A stretch of DNA of 64,000 bases, taken from the NCBI GenBank assembly GCA_965247295.1, contig CBDFGQ010000008.1:496001-560000 (forward strand), read 5' to 3'. This document shows positions 63,800 through 64,000 of this stretch, in pieces. How positions within the stretch are numbered: the stretch's first letter is position 1; each line of letters begins with the position of its first letter. A program made the translations under genes and the position numbers. Source of the DNA: CBDFGQ01 sp965247295. Its GTDB lineage: Bacteria > Chloroflexota > Dehalococcoidia > Lucifugimonadales > JAGWBF01. The notes below the pieces were generated by a model. It did not search any database, was not told the origin of the DNA, and saw only the letters and a program-made list of their open reading frames with translations.

Positions 63800-63820
63800 A
63801 GCAGGCTGCTGAAGAAAGGG
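63800..63820. repeat. MITE-like end (AGCAGGCTGC family)
   Basis: AGCAGGCTGCTGAAGAAAGG resembles the end of the 38.6-kb MITE (AGCAGGCTGCGGAAAAAG). The partner end is not found before the window ends at 64000. The rest of 63.82-64.0 kb holds an open minus-strand frame (LPKALIEQRYELLPGRFATI) that I do not recognise. Confidence 0.5.
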
Positions 63821-64000
63821 TTCTATGGTCGCGAAACGACCTGGTAATAGCTCATATCGTTGCTCGATGAGTGCTTTGGGAAGGTCTGAAGCCACTTTCC
63901 TGGGTTGCAGGAGTTCCCTTTTCGCCCCTGTCAGGGCGTTGAGGGCAGACTCCGTCCTTGGGAAGTCATGCTGCCTGCAGGACCGGAGCCTCCTGTAGCT

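Noticed and set aside
1..64000. CRISPR arrays, rRNA genes, riboswitches
   Set aside because: I looked for regularly spaced repeats, rRNA landmark sequences and common riboswitch cores and saw none.

Overview
The window most likely comes from a Chloroflexota bacterium of the Dehalococcoidia/SAR202 type. The clues are: a tmRNA whose tag reads GEREFALAT (the known Dehalococcoides tag is of the GERELVLAG type); an archaellin-like gene of the kind found in Chloroflexota; F420-type flavoproteins (a PPOX-like protein, a Ddn-like protein and an LLM-type remnant); and fast-evolving catabolic oxidoreductases (GMC, iron-ADH, OYE-like, SDR, Rieske). The DNA is mostly GC-rich. An exception is about 52.1-54.2 kb, which is visibly AT-richer.

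Layout. (1) 1-11.2 kb is ordinary chromosome: a panE-like end fragment, the archaellin-like gene, MaoC-like, PPOX, HEAT-repeat, a coupled tldE-tldD pair, nth, argC, tRNA-Glu, a duplicated-domain protein and an amidase. (2) 11.6-11.9 kb is ssrA (tmRNA). A large serine recombinase (LSR) gene abuts it and its reading frame runs antisense into the ssrA 3' end. (3) 14.5-21 kb is integrated-element cargo, mostly on the minus strand: resolvase, small zinc-knuckle proteins, a ParB-like protein, a Mom-like GNAT protein, a DUF3987 protein and a P-loop ATPase. Several of these carry one stop or frameshift. (4) 21.5-34.4 kb holds Tex, a broken panE, a PHP-domain protein, an IS, a second Mom-like/ParB-like cassette, a DUF2339/DUF3999 membrane pair and an OsmC-like gene with an in-frame TGA at the second redox-cysteine position. 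(5) 34.4-47.7 kb mixes decayed genes with a catabolic block (epimerase, MITE-disrupted iron-ADH, GMC oxidoreductase, OYE-like reductase with an internal TAG). It ends at a second, truncated LSR copy next to a 26-bp duplicate of the ssrA 3' end. (6) 47.8-64 kb is very IS-rich and holds a truncated MetE-like gene, LicD-like genes, an AT-rich methyltransferase/aminotransferase pair, SDR, a peroxiredoxin-like remnant with TGA at the catalytic cysteine, a hydratase, a Ddn-like protein and a Rieske protein.

How parts relate. The ssrA 3' end looks like the target of the LSR family. The two LSR copies, each joined to an ssrA-3'-like sequence and about 35 kb apart, suggest a 35-kb island and a second element stacked in tandem. 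One IS3-family element occurs twice with no difference noticed; one copy sits precisely inside the LSR. At least 5 IS copies of 4 types, a MITE, and two families of short dispersed repeats have broken several genes, and in three cases removing the insertion restores a perfect reading frame.

Most notable: two unrelated thiol-protein genes (OsmC-like at 34 kb, peroxiredoxin-like at 57.6 kb) each have TGA exactly where a redox cysteine is expected, and the first is followed by a SECIS-like hairpin. This suggests a selenocysteine-using lineage. Against a general recoding explanation, TAG is clearly used as a normal stop elsewhere, so the in-frame TAGs are best read as nonsense mutations.
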